Assembly (NCBI RefSeq): GCF_009769165.1
Contig: NZ_CP043476.1
Span: 3,417,001-3,481,000 of the forward strand
Origin: Xanthomonas hyacinthi
GTDB lineage: Bacteria > Pseudomonadota > Gammaproteobacteria > Xanthomonadales > Xanthomonadaceae
Reading direction: 5' to 3'
DNA length: 64,000 bases
Below, piece by piece: positions 25,656 through 34,928 of this stretch (the stretch's first letter is position 1; each line of letters opens with the position of its first letter). The notes under the pieces are model-generated. The model searched no databases and was not told the DNA's origin. It was given only the letters and a program-made list of their open reading frames with translations. A program made the translations under genes and the position numbers.

Positions 25656-26870
25656 ATGAAAGCGCTGGCCGACGCGCCGCGCATCCTCGTCGTCGACGAC
25701 CAGGCGGACGTGCGCGAGGCCTTGCGCATGCTGCTCAAGAGCGCCGGCTACGGCATGGTCGGCGCCGAGTCGCCGGAACTGGCGCTGGCCTGCCTGCGCG
25801 GCGACGAGTTCGCCGCGGTGCTGGTGGACATGAACTATGCCCGCGACACCACTTCCGGCGCGGAAGGCCTGGCGCTGATCGCGCAGATCGCCGCGCAGTG
25901 GCCGGGGCTGCCGGTGATCGCGATGACCGCCTGGGCCAGCATCGAATTGGCGGTGGCGGCGATGCGCGACGGCGCGGTGGATTTCATCGAAAAGCCGTGG
26001 CAGAACGCACGCGTGCTCGCGGTGCTGGACAGCCGCATCGCGCTGGACCGCAGCCGCCGCAACGCGCAGCGGCTCGGCGAGGCGCAGGCCTTGCTGCTGC
26101 AGGACAGCGCCGCCGGCTTCGTCGCCGAATCGGCGCCGATGCAGCGCCTGGTCGAGGATCTGCTGCGCATCGCCGGCAGCGGCGCCAACGTGTTGCTGCT
26201 GGGCGAGAACGGCACCGGCAAGAGCCTGCTCGCGCAACTGCTGCACCAATGGTCGCCGCGCCGTGCGCAGGCCTTTGTCAAGGTCAACATCGGCGGATTG
26301 GCGCCGACCCTGTTCGAGGCCGAATTGTTCGGCCACGTGCGCGGCGCCTATACCGACGCGCGCCAGGACCGCGCCGGCCGCTTCGAACTGGCCGCGGGGA
26401 ATTTCCGCCAGGACCTGCTGTACCGGCTCAACACCTTCCAGTTGCGGGTGCCGCCGCTGCGCGAGCGCGGCGCCGACATCCTGCCGCTGGCGCGGCACTA
26501 CCTGGCCGCCGCCTGCACGCGCTACCGGCGGCCGCTGCCGGTGCTGGCGCGCGACGCCGAGCGCGCCTTGCTCGGCTACGCCTGGCCCGGCAACGTGCGC
26601 GAACTGGCGCACGCGATGGAACGCGCCGCGTTGCTCGCCGACGGCGCCACGCTGGGCAGCGACGACCTGCGCCTGCAACCGGCCGCGGCCGCGGCGCCGG
26701 CCTTGTCGACCCAGCTGACCCTCGAGGAAGCCGAGGCGCTGCTGCTGCGGCAGGCGCTGGCGCAGCAGCAGGGCAACCTGCAACGCACCGCCGATCAGCT
26801 CGGCATCACCCGGCAGAGCCTGTATCGGCGCCTGGGCAAGCACGGCCTGCGCAGCGATGACGGCGGCTGA
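25656..26870 (+). CDS. NtrC-family response regulator with an internally deleted AAA+ domain
   Basis: From the ATG at 25656 this is 404 residues: a receiver domain (ILVVDDQADVRE, then VDMN...), an AAA+ segment and a Fis-type helix-turn-helix (QRTADQLGITRQSLYRRLGK). Walker A is present as GENGTGKS. After GRFELA the protein jumps straight to AGNFRQDLLYRLNTF. The normal 55-65 residues in between, with Walker B (xLFLDE), the sensor I region and its ATN motif, are missing. The GAFTGA loop reads GAYTDA. The frame is kept, so a protein may be made, but it should not hydrolyse ATP or activate sigma54. The deletion joint is near 26389-26405. It overlaps the kinase gene by 14 bp. Confidence 0.85.
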   Translation: MKALADAPRILVVDDQADVREALRMLLKSAGYGMVGAESPELALACLRGDEFAAVLVDMNYARDTTSGAEGLALIAQIAAQWPGLPVIAMTAWASIELAVAAMRDGAVDFIEKPWQNARVLAVLDSRIALDRSRRNAQRLGEAQALLLQDSAAGFVAESAPMQRLVEDLLRIAGSGANVLLLGENGTGKSLLAQLLHQWSPRRAQAFVKVNIGGLAPTLFEAELFGHVRGAYTDARQDRAGRFELAAGNFRQDLLYRLNTFQLRVPPLRERGADILPLARHYLAAACTRYRRPLPVLARDAERALLGYAWPGNVRELAHAMERAALLADGATLGSDDLRLQPAAAAAPALSTQLTLEEAEALLLRQALAQQQGNLQRTADQLGITRQSLYRRLGKHGLRSDDGG

Positions 26871-28177
26871 GCGGCAACGCCGGCGACCGCTGTGGCTGGC
26901 GGCGCCGGCCGTGCTGGCGTTGGCGCTGGTACTCGCGGTCGGCGCGCCGCGGCCGCCCGAGGCGGCCGTGCTGATGCTGTGCGTACTGGCGCTGACCGCG
27001 GCGCTGTGGCGCTGGCAGCAGCGCGATGCCGGGCAGCGCCTGCGCACCCTCGGCGGCCTGCTCGAGGCGCTGCGCGAGGGCGACTACAGCGTGCGGGTGA
27101 CGCAAGGCGCGCGATCGCGATGCAGACGGCCTGCTGCAGCGCTTCAACGCATTGGCGCAGCGCCTGCAGGACGAGCAGCGCGATTCGCACGAAAGCCTGC
27201 AACTGCTGAGCAAGACCCTGGCGGCGCTGGACGGGGCGGTGTTCGCGTTCGAACAGGACCAGCGCCTGCGCCTGGTCAATCCGGCCGGCGAGCGCCTGCT
27301 CGGCGTCGCCGCCGAGCAGCTGATCGGGCAATCGGCGCAGGCGCTGGGCCTGGCCGGATTGTTCGCCTTGCCCTCGGGTAGCATCCACGCGCATGCCTTC
27401 GCCGGCCAGCAGGGGCGCTGGCAGATCGGCCACGCCGCGTTGCGCAGCCGCAGCCAGGCCGGACAGCTGCTGCTGGTGCAGCCGATGGAGCGCGTATTGC
27501 GCGAGGAGGAGGCGCAGGCTTTCCGCCGCCTGTTGCGCGTGCTCGGCCACGAGATCAACAACTCGCTGGCGCCGATCGCCTCGATCGCCGACACCCTCGC
27601 GCGCCTGCTGGCGGCCGCGCCGGCCACGCTCGATGCCGAACTGCACGAGGACCTGCGCAACGGCCTGGGCGTGATCGAACAGCGCAGCGCGGCGCTGCAG
27701 CGCTTCCTCGGCGGCTATGCGCGCCTGGCCAGGCTGCCCGCGCCGGTGCCGACGGCGGTGGCGTTGGCGCCGCTGTGCGCGCGCGTGCAGCGGCTGCTCG
27801 ACGATGCGCGGATCCAGCTCGAGGTCGAGCCGCAGTTGCGGCTGCACGCCGACGCCGACCAGCTCGAGCAGGTGCTGATCAACCTGCTGCGCAATGCGCT
27901 GGAATCCGGCGGCAGCGCGCCGGTGGCGCTGCGCGCGCGCCGCGACGGCGCCAGCGCGTTGATCGAGGTCCTCGACGGCGGCGCCGGGCTGCCGCCCAGC
28001 GACAACCTGTTCGTGCCGTTCTTCACCACCAAGCCCGGCGGATCGGGCATCGGCCTGGTGCTGTCGCGGCAGATCCTGGAGGCGCAGGGTGGCAGCCTGA
28101 GCCTGCGCGCACGTATGGATGCCGCCGGCAGCGTGGCCACGCTGCGCCTGCCGCTGGCGCCGGACGGCCGCGAGTGA
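26857..28177 (+). pseudogene. sensor histidine kinase with a frameshift
   Basis: The N-terminal frame begins at 26857 with two membrane helices (residues about 12-50) and runs to REGDYSVRVTQGARSR. The kinase frame then continues from about 27115 as DADGLLQRFNALAQRL. The two are joined by a frame change inside GGCGCGCGATCGCGAT (27106-27122), consistent with loss of one GC dinucleotide. Downstream, all kinase boxes are intact: H-box LGHEINNSLAPIAS, N-box NLLRNALES, G1 DGGAGLP, F-box PFFTTKP, G2 GSGIGLVLS. A sequencing error in the GC run is possible. If real, the sensor is split. With the damaged regulator it forms a decaying pair next to the exporter operon. Confidence 0.75.
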
Positions 28178-28223
28178 TGTCGGCCCACGTATTCAACTCG
28201 GATACCTGTAGTTGGCGAAGTGC

Positions 28224-28291
28224 TGTGGGAGCGACTTCAGTCGCGACGGACTTTCTCGGTAAGGCCCGTCGCGACTGAAGTCGCTCCCACA
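28224..28291. repeat. REP-like inverted repeat
   Basis: Two 26-bp arms beginning TGTGGGAGCGACTTCAG (28224-28249 and complement 28266-28291) flank a 16-nt loop. A second member of the family is at 30847-30915. Such intergenic palindromes are abundant in Xanthomonadaceae. This one lies between the kinase and pbpC and may also end the kinase transcript. Confidence 0.8.
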
Positions 28292-28382
28292 AGTTTCGTG
28301 GTCTGCAAATGGATCGGGTGAAAACATGCTCGCCGCGTCGCCACCGCAACAGGCAAAATAGCCGCTTCCATCGGGAGCCCGC

Positions 28383-30806
28383 ATGTCGCAGGACGAGACC
28401 GCCGCCACGCACCCCGCGCGGCGCACCTGGCGCTGGACGCGCCTGCTGCCGCGGCCGCATTGGGGCCGCACGCATTGGCGCGTGCTGCGCTGGGGCACGG
28501 CCGCGTTGCTGGCCACGCTGTTGCTGCTGGACCTGGCGTGCCCGCTGCCGCTGCCGAAATCGCGCGATACCTCCACCCTGGTGGTCGCCGCCGACGGCAC
28601 CCCGCTGCGCGCCTTCGCCGACGGCAACGGCGTGTGGCGCTACCCGGCCACGCCGCAGAGCGTGTCGCCCTTGTACCTGCAGGCGCTGCTGAACTACGAG
28701 GACCGCTGGTTCTGGCATCACCCCGGCGTCAATCCGTGGGCGCTGCTGCGCGCCGGCAAGCAATGGGTCTTCTCGCGCCGCATCGTCTCCGGCGGTTCCA
28801 CCCTGACCATGCAGGTGGCGCGGATCCTGATGCCGCAGAACGCGAGCACGCGTACCCCGCTGGGCAAGCTGCAGCAGCTGCTGCGCGCGCTGCAGCTGGA
28901 AGTGCATCTGAGCAAGCGCCAGATCCTGCAGCTGTACCTGGAGCGCGCGCCCTACGGCGGCACCATCGAAGGCGTGGAGGCGGCGAGCTGGGCCTATCTG
29001 GGCAAGCCCGCGGCGCGCCTGTCGCAGGCCGAGGCGGCGCTGCTGGCGGTGCTGCCGCAGGCGCCGAGCCGGCTGCGTCCGGACCGGCATCCCGAGGCCG
29101 CACGCGCCGCGCGCGACAAGGTGCTCGAGCGCATGGTCGACCTGCAGGTGTGGCCGCGCGAGCAGGTCGACGACGCGCGCATCGAACCGGTGGTGGCGCG
29201 CTCGCTGCAGTCGCCGATGCACGCCGCATTGCTGGCCGAGCGCCTGCGCCGGCAATCACCGCGCGCCACGCACATCGTCTCCAGCATCGATGCGGATCTG
29301 CAGCGCACCCTGGAGGACCGGGTCAGCGCGTATTTCTCGCAGTTGCCCGAGCGCACCTCCGCGGCGTTGCTGGTGGTCGACAACCGCGACCTGCAGGCGC
29401 GCGCCTACATCGGCTCGGTGGTGTTCGGCGACCGCAAGCGGCTCGGCGACGTGGACATGGTGCAGGCCTGGCGCTCGCCCGGCTCCACGCTCAAGCCGTT
29501 CCTGTACGGCATGGCCCTGGACGATGGCCTGATCCATTCGGAGAGCCTGCTGGTGGACGCGCCGCAGAGCTTCGGCGACTACCGCCCGGGCAATTTCGAC
29601 GAGGCCTTCAACGGCCCGGTCGGCGCCGCCAGCGCCTTGCGCCTGTCGCTGAACGTGCCGGCGGTGGACCTGCTCGAGCGGGTCGGGCCGGCGCGTTTCG
29701 CCGCGCGCCTGAACAATGCCGGCATCGGCCTGAAGTTCCCGCGCGGCAGCACGCCGAACCTGGCCTTGATCCTCGGCGGTACAGGCGCGCAGCTGGAAGA
29801 ACTGGTTGGCGCCTTCGCCGCGCTGAACCGCGACGGCATCGCCGGACACGTGCGCTACACCGCCACCGACAAGGTCATCGAGCGGCGGTTGATGTCGCCC
29901 GGTGCGGCGTGGATCGTGCGCGAGATCCTCGAGGCCAATCCGCGCCCGGGCTATGGCGTCGGCACCTTCGACGTCGGCACGCGCCCGCGCGTGGCGTGGA
30001 AGACCGGCACCAGCTACGGCTACCGCGATGCCTGGGCGATCGGCAGCACCCGCCGCTACACGGTCGGGGTCTGGGTCGGGCGCCCCGACGGGACGCCGCT
30101 ACCCGGCCAGTACGGCGCGGTGACCGCGCTGCCGCTGATGTTGGAGACCATCGACAGCCTGCCGCGCGCGCGCGGCGACAACGCGCCGCGGCCGATGCCG
30201 GGCAACGTGCAGCAGCTGGACGTGTGCTGGCCGCTGGGCATCGTCGCCGAACAGACCCCGCCCGCCCTGTGCCAGCGGCGCTTCCCCGCCTACGCGCTGG
30301 ACGGCGCGGTGCCGCCGACCTTCGCCGAGCGCGACGCGCGGCTGTGGAGCGCCGGCCGCGACACGCTGCAGGTGGATGCGCGCAGCGGCCTGCGCCTGTC
30401 GCCCGATTGCGCGCGGCCGCACACGCCGGTGCAGCGCGAGCTCGCGCGCTGGCCGGCGCTGCTGACGCCGTGGCTGCACGCCAGCGAACGCCAGGCCGGA
30501 CAACTGCCCGCCCTGGCGCCGGACTGCCGCGACGACGGCCGCGGCGGCAACGACGTGCTGCGCATCGAAGGGCTGAACGACCGCGCCACCCTGGCGCGCG
30601 CCCCGGGCAGCAGCAGCGTGCGCCTGCAGGTGCACGCGCTGGGCACCACTGCGCCGGTGGACTGGCTGCTGGATGGGCGCTGGATCGCCCGCACCGAGGG
30701 CGCACGCCACTTCCAGCGCGATTTCGCCGACGCCGGCGAGCACACCCTGACCGCGCTGGCCAGCAACGGCGCCTGGACCCAGGTGCGGTTCCGGGTGTTG
30801 CACTGA
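28383..30806 (+). CDS. pbpC: penicillin-binding protein 1C (peptidoglycan glycosyltransferase/transpeptidase)
   Basis: This 807-residue bifunctional cell-wall enzyme is anchored by one N-terminal helix (WGTAALLATLLLLDLACPL). The GT51 domain has the catalytic Glu106 in LNYEDRWFWHHPGVN and GGSTLTMQVAR. The transpeptidase domain has S368-x-x-K371 in SPGSTLKPF, SLN in LRLSLNVPAV, and K540-TGTS. The C-terminal BiPBP_C-like domain (about residues 720-807) is typical of PBP1C rather than 1A or 1B. It polymerises and crosslinks peptidoglycan in the periplasm. It appears to be a single-gene unit flanked on both sides by REP-like repeats. Confidence 0.95.
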   Translation: MSQDETAATHPARRTWRWTRLLPRPHWGRTHWRVLRWGTAALLATLLLLDLACPLPLPKSRDTSTLVVAADGTPLRAFADGNGVWRYPATPQSVSPLYLQALLNYEDRWFWHHPGVNPWALLRAGKQWVFSRRIVSGGSTLTMQVARILMPQNASTRTPLGKLQQLLRALQLEVHLSKRQILQLYLERAPYGGTIEGVEAASWAYLGKPAARLSQAEAALLAVLPQAPSRLRPDRHPEAARAARDKVLERMVDLQVWPREQVDDARIEPVVARSLQSPMHAALLAERLRRQSPRATHIVSSIDADLQRTLEDRVSAYFSQLPERTSAALLVVDNRDLQARAYIGSVVFGDRKRLGDVDMVQAWRSPGSTLKPFLYGMALDDGLIHSESLLVDAPQSFGDYRPGNFDEAFNGPVGAASALRLSLNVPAVDLLERVGPARFAARLNNAGIGLKFPRGSTPNLALILGGTGAQLEELVGAFAALNRDGIAGHVRYTATDKVIERRLMSPGAAWIVREILEANPRPGYGVGTFDVGTRPRVAWKTGTSYGYRDAWAIGSTRRYTVGVWVGRPDGTPLPGQYGAVTALPLMLETIDSLPRARGDNAPRPMPGNVQQLDVCWPLGIVAEQTPPALCQRRFPAYALDGAVPPTFAERDARLWSAGRDTLQVDARSGLRLSPDCARPHTPVQRELARWPALLTPWLHASERQAGQLPALAPDCRDDGRGGNDVLRIEGLNDRATLARAPGSSSVRLQVHALGTTAPVDWLLDGRWIARTEGARHFQRDFADAGEHTLTALASNGAWTQVRFRVLH

Positions 30807-30846
30807 GTGCGCCCGACAGGCCATTCCTTCGGCAGTGGGGAATGGT

Positions 30847-30915
30847 TGTGGGAGCGACTTCAGTCGCGACGGGGCTTTGTCGGGAAAGCCCGTCGCGGCT
30901 GAAGTTGCTCCTACA
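30847..30915. repeat. REP-like inverted repeat, second copy
   Basis: The left arm is TGTGGGAGCGACTTCAG continued by TCGCGACGGGGC, and the right arm is its imperfect complement ending TTGCTCCTACA. It is the same family as 28224-28291, with several substitutions in the right arm. The two copies bracket pbpC. Confidence 0.78.
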
Positions 30916-31000
30916 GGGAGCGCGCGGCGGGGTTACGCAGACGCAGGATCTTGTTCCGACCGCGACGGGCTCTATCGGTGAATCCCACCGCGGTTGCCAC

Positions 31001-31028
31001 AAAAAAGCGCCCGGCATGTGCCGGGCGC
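31001..31028 (-). terminator. intrinsic terminator of the decayed bacterioferritin gene
   Basis: A perfect 10-bp stem GCGCCCGGCA / TGCCGGGCGC (31007-31016, 31019-31028) has, on the minus strand, six U residues after it (A run at 31001-31006). It lies 26 bp past the stop of the minus-strand pseudogene. Confidence 0.75.
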
Positions 31029-31054
31029 TGATGTCATGCATACGACTGGTCGGA

Positions 31055-31251
31055 TTACTTCCCGATCCACCCTTCCAGCAAGTCGGCGAACTCGTCGGCA
31101 TGTCGATCGCCGCCTCGCGGTCGGCGCTGTAGCGCTTGGCGATCACGCCGTCCTCGATGCTCTGGCGGGCGTTGGTGCGCAGCGCGGCGGGATCGGTGAG
31201 GCCGGCGGTGCGCCGCAGCGGCTTGGCGTCGTTGGCTGGCTTGTTGGATAT
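31055..31251 (-). pseudogene. bacterioferritin/ferritin-like gene remnant
   Basis: The minus strand encodes KPLRRTAGLTDPAALRTNAR, then QSIEDGVIAKRYSADREAAID, which reads like the start of a bacterioferritin-type protein. After a frame change it ends RHADEFADLLEGWIGK, which matches the normal C-terminus of the same family (EEEHADEFADLLEGW in relatives). Roughly 100 residues of the four-helix bundle, including the iron ligands, are deleted between the halves near 31095-31105. The start codon is ATA (31249-31251) where ATG is expected, although a good Shine-Dalgarno AGGAA remains 7 bases upstream. The three lesions together show a dead gene. Its terminator is still present. Confidence 0.8.
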
Positions 31252-31286
31252 GGCTGGCCGGTTCCTGTGTGGCGGGTGAAGGGAGA

Positions 31287-31769
31287 TCAGTCGGGGAGAT
31301 GCTGCAGCACGTAGTCGGCGGCGGAGACCTTGAATTCGCCCGGCGCCTCCACGAACAGCGCGCGCACCACGCCGTCCTCGGCGTACAGCGCGAAGCGCCG
31401 CGCCCGCACGCCCATGCCGTAGCTGCTGGCGTCCATTTCCAGGCCCAGCGCCTTGGCCAGTTCGCCGTTGCCGTCGGACAGCATCTGCAGGCCGTCGGGT
31501 ACCAGCTGGCTCTTGCCCCAGGCCTGCATCACGAACGGGTCGTTGACCGCCATGCAGTACACCGCGATGCCGCGCTTGCGGAATTCCTCGAAGTGCTCCA
31601 CGTAGCCGGGCAGGTGCTTCTCCGAACAGGTCGGGGTGAACGCGCCGGGCACCGCGAACAGCAGCGCGTTGCGGCCGTCGAACAGACTGCGCGTGTCCAC
31701 CTGCTCCACGCCCTCGCGGATGCGTTGCAGGACCACTTCGGGAATGCGTTGGCCGGGCTGGATGGGCAT
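31287..31769 (-). CDS. peroxiredoxin (Prx5 type)
   Basis: This 160-residue thiol peroxidase has the peroxidatic Cys in the signature PGAFTPTCSEKHLPGY, with the usual Pro, Thr and later Arg contexts of the Prx5/AhpE-like group. It reduces hydrogen and alkyl peroxides in the cytoplasm, probably using glutathione/glutaredoxin. The start ATG at 31769 has AGGAGCCC upstream. It stands alone between the ferritin remnant and hsp20, on the opposite strand to its neighbour. Confidence 0.92.
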   Translation of the reverse strand: MPIQPGQRIPEVVLQRIREGVEQVDTRSLFDGRNALLFAVPGAFTPTCSEKHLPGYVEHFEEFRKRGIAVYCMAVNDPFVMQAWGKSQLVPDGLQMLSDGNGELAKALGLEMDASSYGMGVRARRFALYAEDGVVRALFVEAPGEFKVSAADYVLQHLPD

Positions 31770-31936
31770 GTCGGGCTCCTTGGATGAATCGAGTATAGAA
31801 ATCGGAATGGGAAGCCGGCGTCAAGGCCCTTGAAAAGCGCGGACCCATTCCTATCTGGCAGGCATGGCGGCGGGCCTGGCCCGGCGCCGCGAACCACCCG
31901 TCAGGGTTCATCCCATTCACGTTCAAGGAGACCACG

Positions 31937-32404
31937 ATGAGCATCATCCGTTATCGCCCGTTGCCGGCCCAGGCCGCGTTCCAGAACGAGATCAAGCAGG
32001 TGTTCGACCGCTTCTTCGACCCCAACGGCGGCACCGACGAGTCGGCCGTCGTCACCGCGCAGTGGGTGCCGCGCGTGGACATCAAGGAAGAGGCCGAGCG
32101 TTTCGTGCTGTACGCCGACCTGCCCGGCATCGACCCGTCCGAGATCGAGGTGTCGATGGACAAGGGCATCCTGTCGATCAGGGGCGAGCGCAAGAGCGAG
32201 TCCACCGCCGACAGCGAGCGCTTCTCGCGTATCGAGCGCCGCTACGGCAGCTTCCACCGCCGCTTCGCGCTGCCCGACAGCGCCGATCCCGACAACATTT
32301 CCGCCAGCGGCTACCATGGCGTGCTGGAAGTGCGCATCCCCAAGCGCCCGGCGAGCACGCCGCGCCGGATCCAGGTCGGTAGCGGGGCCACGATCGTGCA
32401 GTAA
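31937..32404 (+). CDS. Hsp20/alpha-crystallin small heat-shock protein
   Basis: This 155-residue protein has a central alpha-crystallin domain (WVPRVDIKEEAERFVLYADLP to GVLEVRIPKRP) and a short C-terminal tail. It holds unfolding proteins in solution under stress. The start has AAGGAGACC eight bases upstream. It lies 136 bp upstream of the DnaJ-like gene, so a small heat-shock cluster is likely. Confidence 0.94.
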   Translation: MSIIRYRPLPAQAAFQNEIKQVFDRFFDPNGGTDESAVVTAQWVPRVDIKEEAERFVLYADLPGIDPSEIEVSMDKGILSIRGERKSESTADSERFSRIERRYGSFHRRFALPDSADPDNISASGYHGVLEVRIPKRPASTPRRIQVGSGATIVQ

Positions 32405-32540
32405 GCGCCCGCCCGCGTCGGCGCCGCCGCGGCGCCGCCGCGCCTTCGCGGCCGGTCAGTAGAATGGCCGGGCGATGGTGCGCAGCATGCAACCGGCCCG
32501 TTGCCGCAAGGCGGCGGGCCGACTCTTTTTGAGGTGATGG

Positions 32541-33425
32541 ATGGAATTCAAGGATTACTACGCGACCCTGGGTGTGGAGCCCAGCGCAGGCGACGCCGAG
32601 ATCAAGACTGCGTACCGGCGGCTGGCGCGCAAGTACCATCCCGACGTCAGCAAGGAGGCCGGCGCCGAGGACAAGTTCAAGGCCATCAACGAGGCCTACG
32701 AGGCGCTGCGCGATCCGCCCAAGCGCGCTGCCTACGACCAGCTGCGTGCGCAGGGCTACCGGCCCGGCGAAGAGTTCCAGGCCCCGCCCAACTATGGCGG
32801 CGCGCAGGGCTACGATTTCGAGGAAGTGTTCGGCAACGGCGGCGCCGGCGGCGGCTTCAGCGATTTCTTCGAGAGCCTGTTCGCGCGCCAGCAGCGCGCG
32901 CGCCAGGGCGGTGCCGGTCCCGGCCCGGGCGCGGCGCCGCGCGGCGACACCCGCGCCAAGCTGGCGGTGCCGCTGGAAGCGGTGCACAGCGGCGACAGCG
33001 TGCGCATCACCATCAACGGCCGCCAGCTGGACGTGCGCGTGCCCAAGGGCGTGCGCCCTGGCCAGGTGATCCGGCTGGGCGGGCAGGGCAACGGCGGCGG
33101 CAACCTGCTGCTGGAGATCGAGTACGCCGCGCACCCGCAGTTCGAGGTGGACGGGCTCAACATCCTGTACACCCTGCCGGTGACGCCGTGGCAGGCGGCG
33201 CTGGGCACCAGCATCAGCGTGCCGACCCTGGGCGGCGCGGTGGAACTGAAGATCCCGCCGGACTCGGATGCCGGGCGCAAGCTGCGCCTGCGCGGCCGCG
33301 GCCTGCCGGGCACCCCGTCGGGCGACCAGATCGTCGAACTGGAAGTGCTGGCACCGGCGCCGGAGACCGAGGCGCAGCGCAAGGCCTATCGGAATCTGGC
33401 CAAGGCGTTCGGCGAGGCGGGTTGA
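32541..33425 (+). CDS. cbpA: CbpA-like DnaJ co-chaperone
   Basis: This 294-residue protein has an N-terminal J domain with the HPD motif (ARKYHPDVSKEA), a Gly/Phe-rich linker (about residues 75-130), and two C-terminal substrate-binding barrels (LAVPLEAVHSGDSVRITING; GTSISVPTLGGAVELKIP). It lacks the Cys-rich zinc-finger repeats of DnaJ proper, which makes it a class II (CbpA/DjlA-type) protein working with DnaK. The ATG follows GAGGTG by five bases. Confidence 0.92.
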   Translation: MEFKDYYATLGVEPSAGDAEIKTAYRRLARKYHPDVSKEAGAEDKFKAINEAYEALRDPPKRAAYDQLRAQGYRPGEEFQAPPNYGGAQGYDFEEVFGNGGAGGGFSDFFESLFARQQRARQGGAGPGPGAAPRGDTRAKLAVPLEAVHSGDSVRITINGRQLDVRVPKGVRPGQVIRLGGQGNGGGNLLLEIEYAAHPQFEVDGLNILYTLPVTPWQAALGTSISVPTLGGAVELKIPPDSDAGRKLRLRGRGLPGTPSGDQIVELEVLAPAPETEAQRKAYRNLAKAFGEAG

Positions 33426-33481
33426 TTTAGGTGAGCCGGGATCGGGGACCAGGGGATGGTCGCGAGTGCCTTGCTTTTGGG

Positions 33482-33521
33482 CTGTTCTGTAGCAGGGGCT
33501 GAAGCCCCTGCTACAGAACAG
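33482..33521. repeat. perfect REP-like palindrome
   Basis: Arms of 19 bp (CTGTTCTGTAGCAGGGGCT and its complement) are separated by GA. This is the same family of GTAG-AGGGGCT type REP sequences seen near 37062 and 37549. It forms the left edge of a longer module shared with the dinG upstream region. Confidence 0.75.
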
Positions 33522-33646
33522 CGCTTGTGCCGGAGCTGCAAAAAGGGCCGTTTTTCTGCAAAAAGCGGCCCTTTTTGCATCAAATCGCCTGACATCGATT
33601 TGTCCCGGGACAGAGCATCCTGCCGTCCCGCGTCCCATTCCCTCTG
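33498..33646 (+). repeat. dispersed intergenic module, copy A (before gcvT)
   Basis: Ordered blocks here are GCTGAAGCCCCT, CTACAGAA, GAGCTGCAAAAA, CATCAAATCGC, TGACA-CGATTTG, CCCGGG, CATCCTGC and GTCCCG-GTCCC. They recur in the same order and spacing at 37549-37682, in front of an unrelated gene. Confidence 0.7.
33537..33579 (+). terminator. intrinsic terminator after cbpA
   Basis: Two 14-bp arms TGCAAAAAGGGCCG (33537-33550) and its exact complement (33566-33579) contain A- and T-runs on both sides, so the hairpin could end transcription in either direction. It lies inside the dispersed module, about 110 bp past the cbpA stop. Confidence 0.6.
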
Positions 33647-33695
33647 CCCCCACACAGGCGGCGATAATGGGCAACTTTACCCACGGACCCGCGCC

Positions 33696-34802
33696 ATGAC
33701 CCGCAAGACCATCCTCAACGACAGCCATCGCGCCCTCGGCGCCAAGATGGTCGACTTCGGCGGCTGGGATATGCCGATCCACTACGGCTCGCAGATCGAC
33801 GAGCACCACCAGGTGCGCCGCGACGCCGGCATGTTCGACGTCAGCCACATGACCGTGGTCGACCTGCATGGCGCACAGGTACGCGCGTTCCTGCGCCATC
33901 TGCTGGCCAACTCGGTGGACAAGTTGAAGCTGCCGGGCAAAGCGCTGTACACCTGCATGCTCAATCCGCAGGGCGGAGTGATCGACGACCTGATCGTCTA
34001 CTACATGTCCGACAGCTTCTTCCGCCTGGTGGTCAACGCCGCCACGCGCAGCAAGGATCTGGCCTGGATCGGCGAGCAGGCGCAGGCGTTCGGCGTGGAG
34101 GTGCGCGAGCGCGAGGACTTCGCGATGATCGCGGTGCAGGGTCCCAATGCGCGCGCCAAGGCGATCGGCCTGCTGCGCGAGGAGGATCGCGCCGCGGTGC
34201 AGAAGCTGGGCCGCTTCGCCGCGTTCGAGGCGACCTCGAGCGACGGCGTGGCGCTGTTCGTCGCGCGCACCGGCTACACCGGCGAGGATGGATTCGAGAT
34301 CGTGCTGCCGCAGCAGCGGGCAGTGGCGTTCTGGAACGCGCTGCTGCAGGCGGGGGTCGCGCCGGCCGGGCTGGGCGCGCGCGATACGCTGCGCCTGGAG
34401 GCCGGCATGAACCTGTACGGGCAGGACATGGACGACAGCGTGTCGCCGTACGAAGCCGCGCTGGCCTGGACCGTGGCGCTGGACGAGGGCCGTGTGTTCA
34501 TCGGCCGCGACGTGCTCGAGGCGCAGAAGGCCAGCGGCGCGCCGCGGCAGATGATCGGCCTGGTGATGGACGAGAAGGGCGTGCTGCGCCACGGCCAGAA
34601 GGTGCTCACCGCGCAGGGCGAAGGCGAGATCCTGTCCGGCACGTTCTCGCCGACGCTGGGCAAGGCGATCGCGTTCGCGCGGGTGCCGGCCGGCGAGCCG
34701 GGGCTGGTGCGGGTGGACATCCGCGGCAAGGACGTGCCGGTGCGCGTGGTCAAGTTCCCGTTCGTGCGCGAAGGCCAGGTCCAGCCCGGCGTGCTCGGCT
34801 GA
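33696..34802 (+). CDS. gcvT: glycine cleavage system T protein (aminomethyltransferase)
   Basis: This 368-residue folate-dependent enzyme transfers the methylene group from the aminomethyl-lipoyl H protein to tetrahydrofolate and releases ammonia. Conserved stretches include [34 protein letters not shown], the folate region [10 protein letters not shown], and [21 protein letters not shown]. The ATG at 33696 gives the family's usual length, while the open frame upstream is non-coding. It is followed by gcvH 126 bp downstream. The glycine dehydrogenase gene (gcvP) is not in this window. Confidence 0.97.
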   Translation: MTRKTILNDSHRALGAKMVDFGGWDMPIHYGSQIDEHHQVRRDAGMFDVSHMTVVDLHGAQVRAFLRHLLANSVDKLKLPGKALYTCMLNPQGGVIDDLIVYYMSDSFFRLVVNAATRSKDLAWIGEQAQAFGVEVREREDFAMIAVQGPNARAKAIGLLREEDRAAVQKLGRFAAFEATSSDGVALFVARTGYTGEDGFEIVLPQQRAVAFWNALLQAGVAPAGLGARDTLRLEAGMNLYGQDMDDSVSPYEAALAWTVALDEGRVFIGRDVLEAQKASGAPRQMIGLVMDEKGVLRHGQKVLTAQGEGEILSGTFSPTLGKAIAFARVPAGEPGLVRVDIRGKDVPVRVVKFPFVREGQVQPGVLG

Positions 34803-34928
34803 GCCGGCCGCGGCGGCGGCCTTCCCGCCACCGACGGGCGGCCGCTGCGTCTCCCGCTGCGTTGCGGAGCATCCGCTTCGCTACACTATCCCTCCATCCC
34901 CGACACCGTCTTCTTCCGGAGCAGCCCC

